Positions 6,397 to 6,586 of a stretch of DNA of 6,586 bases are shown piece by piece. How positions within the stretch are numbered: position 1 is the stretch's first letter; the number at the start of each line of letters is the position of its first letter. This DNA is from Negativicutes bacterium. GTDB lineage: Bacteria; Bacillota_C; Negativicutes; Acidaminococcales; Acidaminococcaceae. Location of the stretch: contig RZYP01000115.1 of NCBI GenBank assembly GCA_009930275.1, positions 1 to 6,586 of the forward strand, in the 5' to 3' direction. A program made the position numbers and the translations under genes. The notes beneath the pieces were generated by a model that was given only the letters and a program-made list of their open reading frames with translations, was not told where the DNA came from and made no database searches.

Positions 6397-6397
6397 C

Positions 6398-6586
6398 TTA
6401 CGCCCCACACTTCGGAACAATAAATCCGTTCTCATCAAACTCATATTCTTCTGCTATTGCTGTCCTCTTGTTGCTATGTTCCCTGAAGTGACAATCCCTG
6501 CACAGACTCACTAAGTTATCAGGACTCAGAGCTATCTCAGGATCATTAATATTCTCAGGACTCAGATGTATCTTGTGATGTACTTC
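6398..6586 (-). CDS. HNH endonuclease, C-terminal part (5' end outside window)
   Basis: The reading frame runs in from the right edge without a start and ends in TAA at 6400-6398, giving 62 visible residues. It begins EVHHKIHLSPEN and continues NDPEIALSPDNLVSLCRDCH, which is the core of the phage HNH nuclease family: the tandem His (visible residues 3-4) with the general-base His, the Asn of PDNL (residue 24), and the CxxCH zinc-binding and metal-binding cluster (C29, C32, H33, then H37). The first zinc-binding CxxC pair expected upstream is outside the window. In HK97-like and several Gram-positive cos phages, an HNH gene next to terS is known to help the terminase cut at cos; the same role is inferred here from position directly upstream of terS. 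The tail after residue 40 is acidic and unremarkable. Family assignment is firm; the packaging role is inference. Confidence 0.9.
   Translation of the reverse strand, partial: EVHHKIHLSPENINDPEIALSPDNLVSLCRDCHFREHSNKRTAIAEEYEFDENGFIVPKCGA

Larger units (their letters stand above)
6279..6397. other. HNH-terS intergenic region: candidate cos / packaging recognition site
   Basis: This 119-base stretch is the only sizeable gap among the genes seen and has no credible ORF. It holds a bulged inverted repeat (6348-6359 with 6376-6381 and 6391-6396), runs of five C (6349-6353) and six G (6390-6395), a second inverted repeat around an ATATAT centre (6316-6334), a small TGAC/GTCA repeat (6304-6307, 6314-6317), and three copies of an ACCGT core in two orientations. 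In HK97 and other cos phages the cohesive-end site lies between the HNH gene and the small terminase gene, and it carries GC-rich cut sites and repeats bound by TerS. That position and content make this a candidate cos site. The exact cut positions cannot be read from the sequence. Alternatives are a structured untranslated leader for terS or simple intergenic sequence in a headful-packaging phage. Confidence 0.45.

Noticed and set aside
6279..6397. Promoter for the terminase operon in the HNH-terS gap
   Set aside because: I looked for TTGACA/TATAAT-like pairs with 16-18 base spacing on the minus strand and found none convincing. Late phage genes may depend on an upstream promoter outside the window.
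1..6586. Defence system, CRISPR array, tRNA, insertion sequence or toxin-antitoxin cargo
   Set aside because: The genes are packed end to end with packaging and head functions, and no array repeats, tRNA-like folds, transposase motifs or cargo genes are seen on either strand.

Overview
The window is a piece of a tailed-bacteriophage (or prophage) genome: the DNA-packaging and head-assembly block of an HK97-fold siphovirus-type phage. Every gene lies on the minus strand, so the functional order runs from the right end (6586) to the left end (1). Low G+C, strong GGAGGTG-type ribosome binding sites, TTG starts on two genes and the style of the proteins point to a phage of a low-GC Firmicute, most likely a clostridial or bacillar host. 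No integrase, repressor, lysis or host gene is in view, so prophage and free phage cannot be told apart here.

Layout in transcription order: (1) the C-terminal 62 residues of an HNH endonuclease (6586-6398, cut by the window edge); (2) a 119-base non-coding gap (6397-6279) rich in inverted repeats and GC blocks, which I propose as the candidate cos/packaging-recognition region; (3) small terminase subunit (6278-5922, TTG start); (4) large terminase subunit (5925-4255, overlapping the previous gene by 4 bases); (5) portal (4237-3089, TTG start); (6) a terminator-like hairpin with a U7 tract (3078-3056); (7) ClpP-like head maturation protease (3036-2347); (8) HK97-fold major capsid protein with an N-terminal scaffold-like region (2354-1173, overlapping the protease by 8 bases); (9) a 192-residue beta-rich protein of unknown function, perhaps capsid decoration (1160-582); (10) a 90-residue protein with a C-terminal HeH/Rho_N-like module (567-295); (11) a gp6-like head-tail connector (294-7). 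The bases at 6-1 look like the ribosome binding site of the next gene beyond the window.

Together the genes describe a full route from DNA recognition to a filled capsid. TerS, probably helped by the HNH enzyme, selects phage DNA. TerL cuts it and pumps it through the portal. The protease matures a procapsid built from the scaffold-fused capsid protein. The connector closes the portal and accepts the tail. Tight spacing, stop/start overlaps and translational coupling make it one late operon.

This is a known type of module. I see no new defence system, mobile element, CRISPR array, tRNA or other undescribed system. The points most worth a second look are the structured HNH-terS gap, the terminator-like hairpin inside the operon, and a possible internal start in the capsid gene. 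There is no gene-free stretch over 300 bases.
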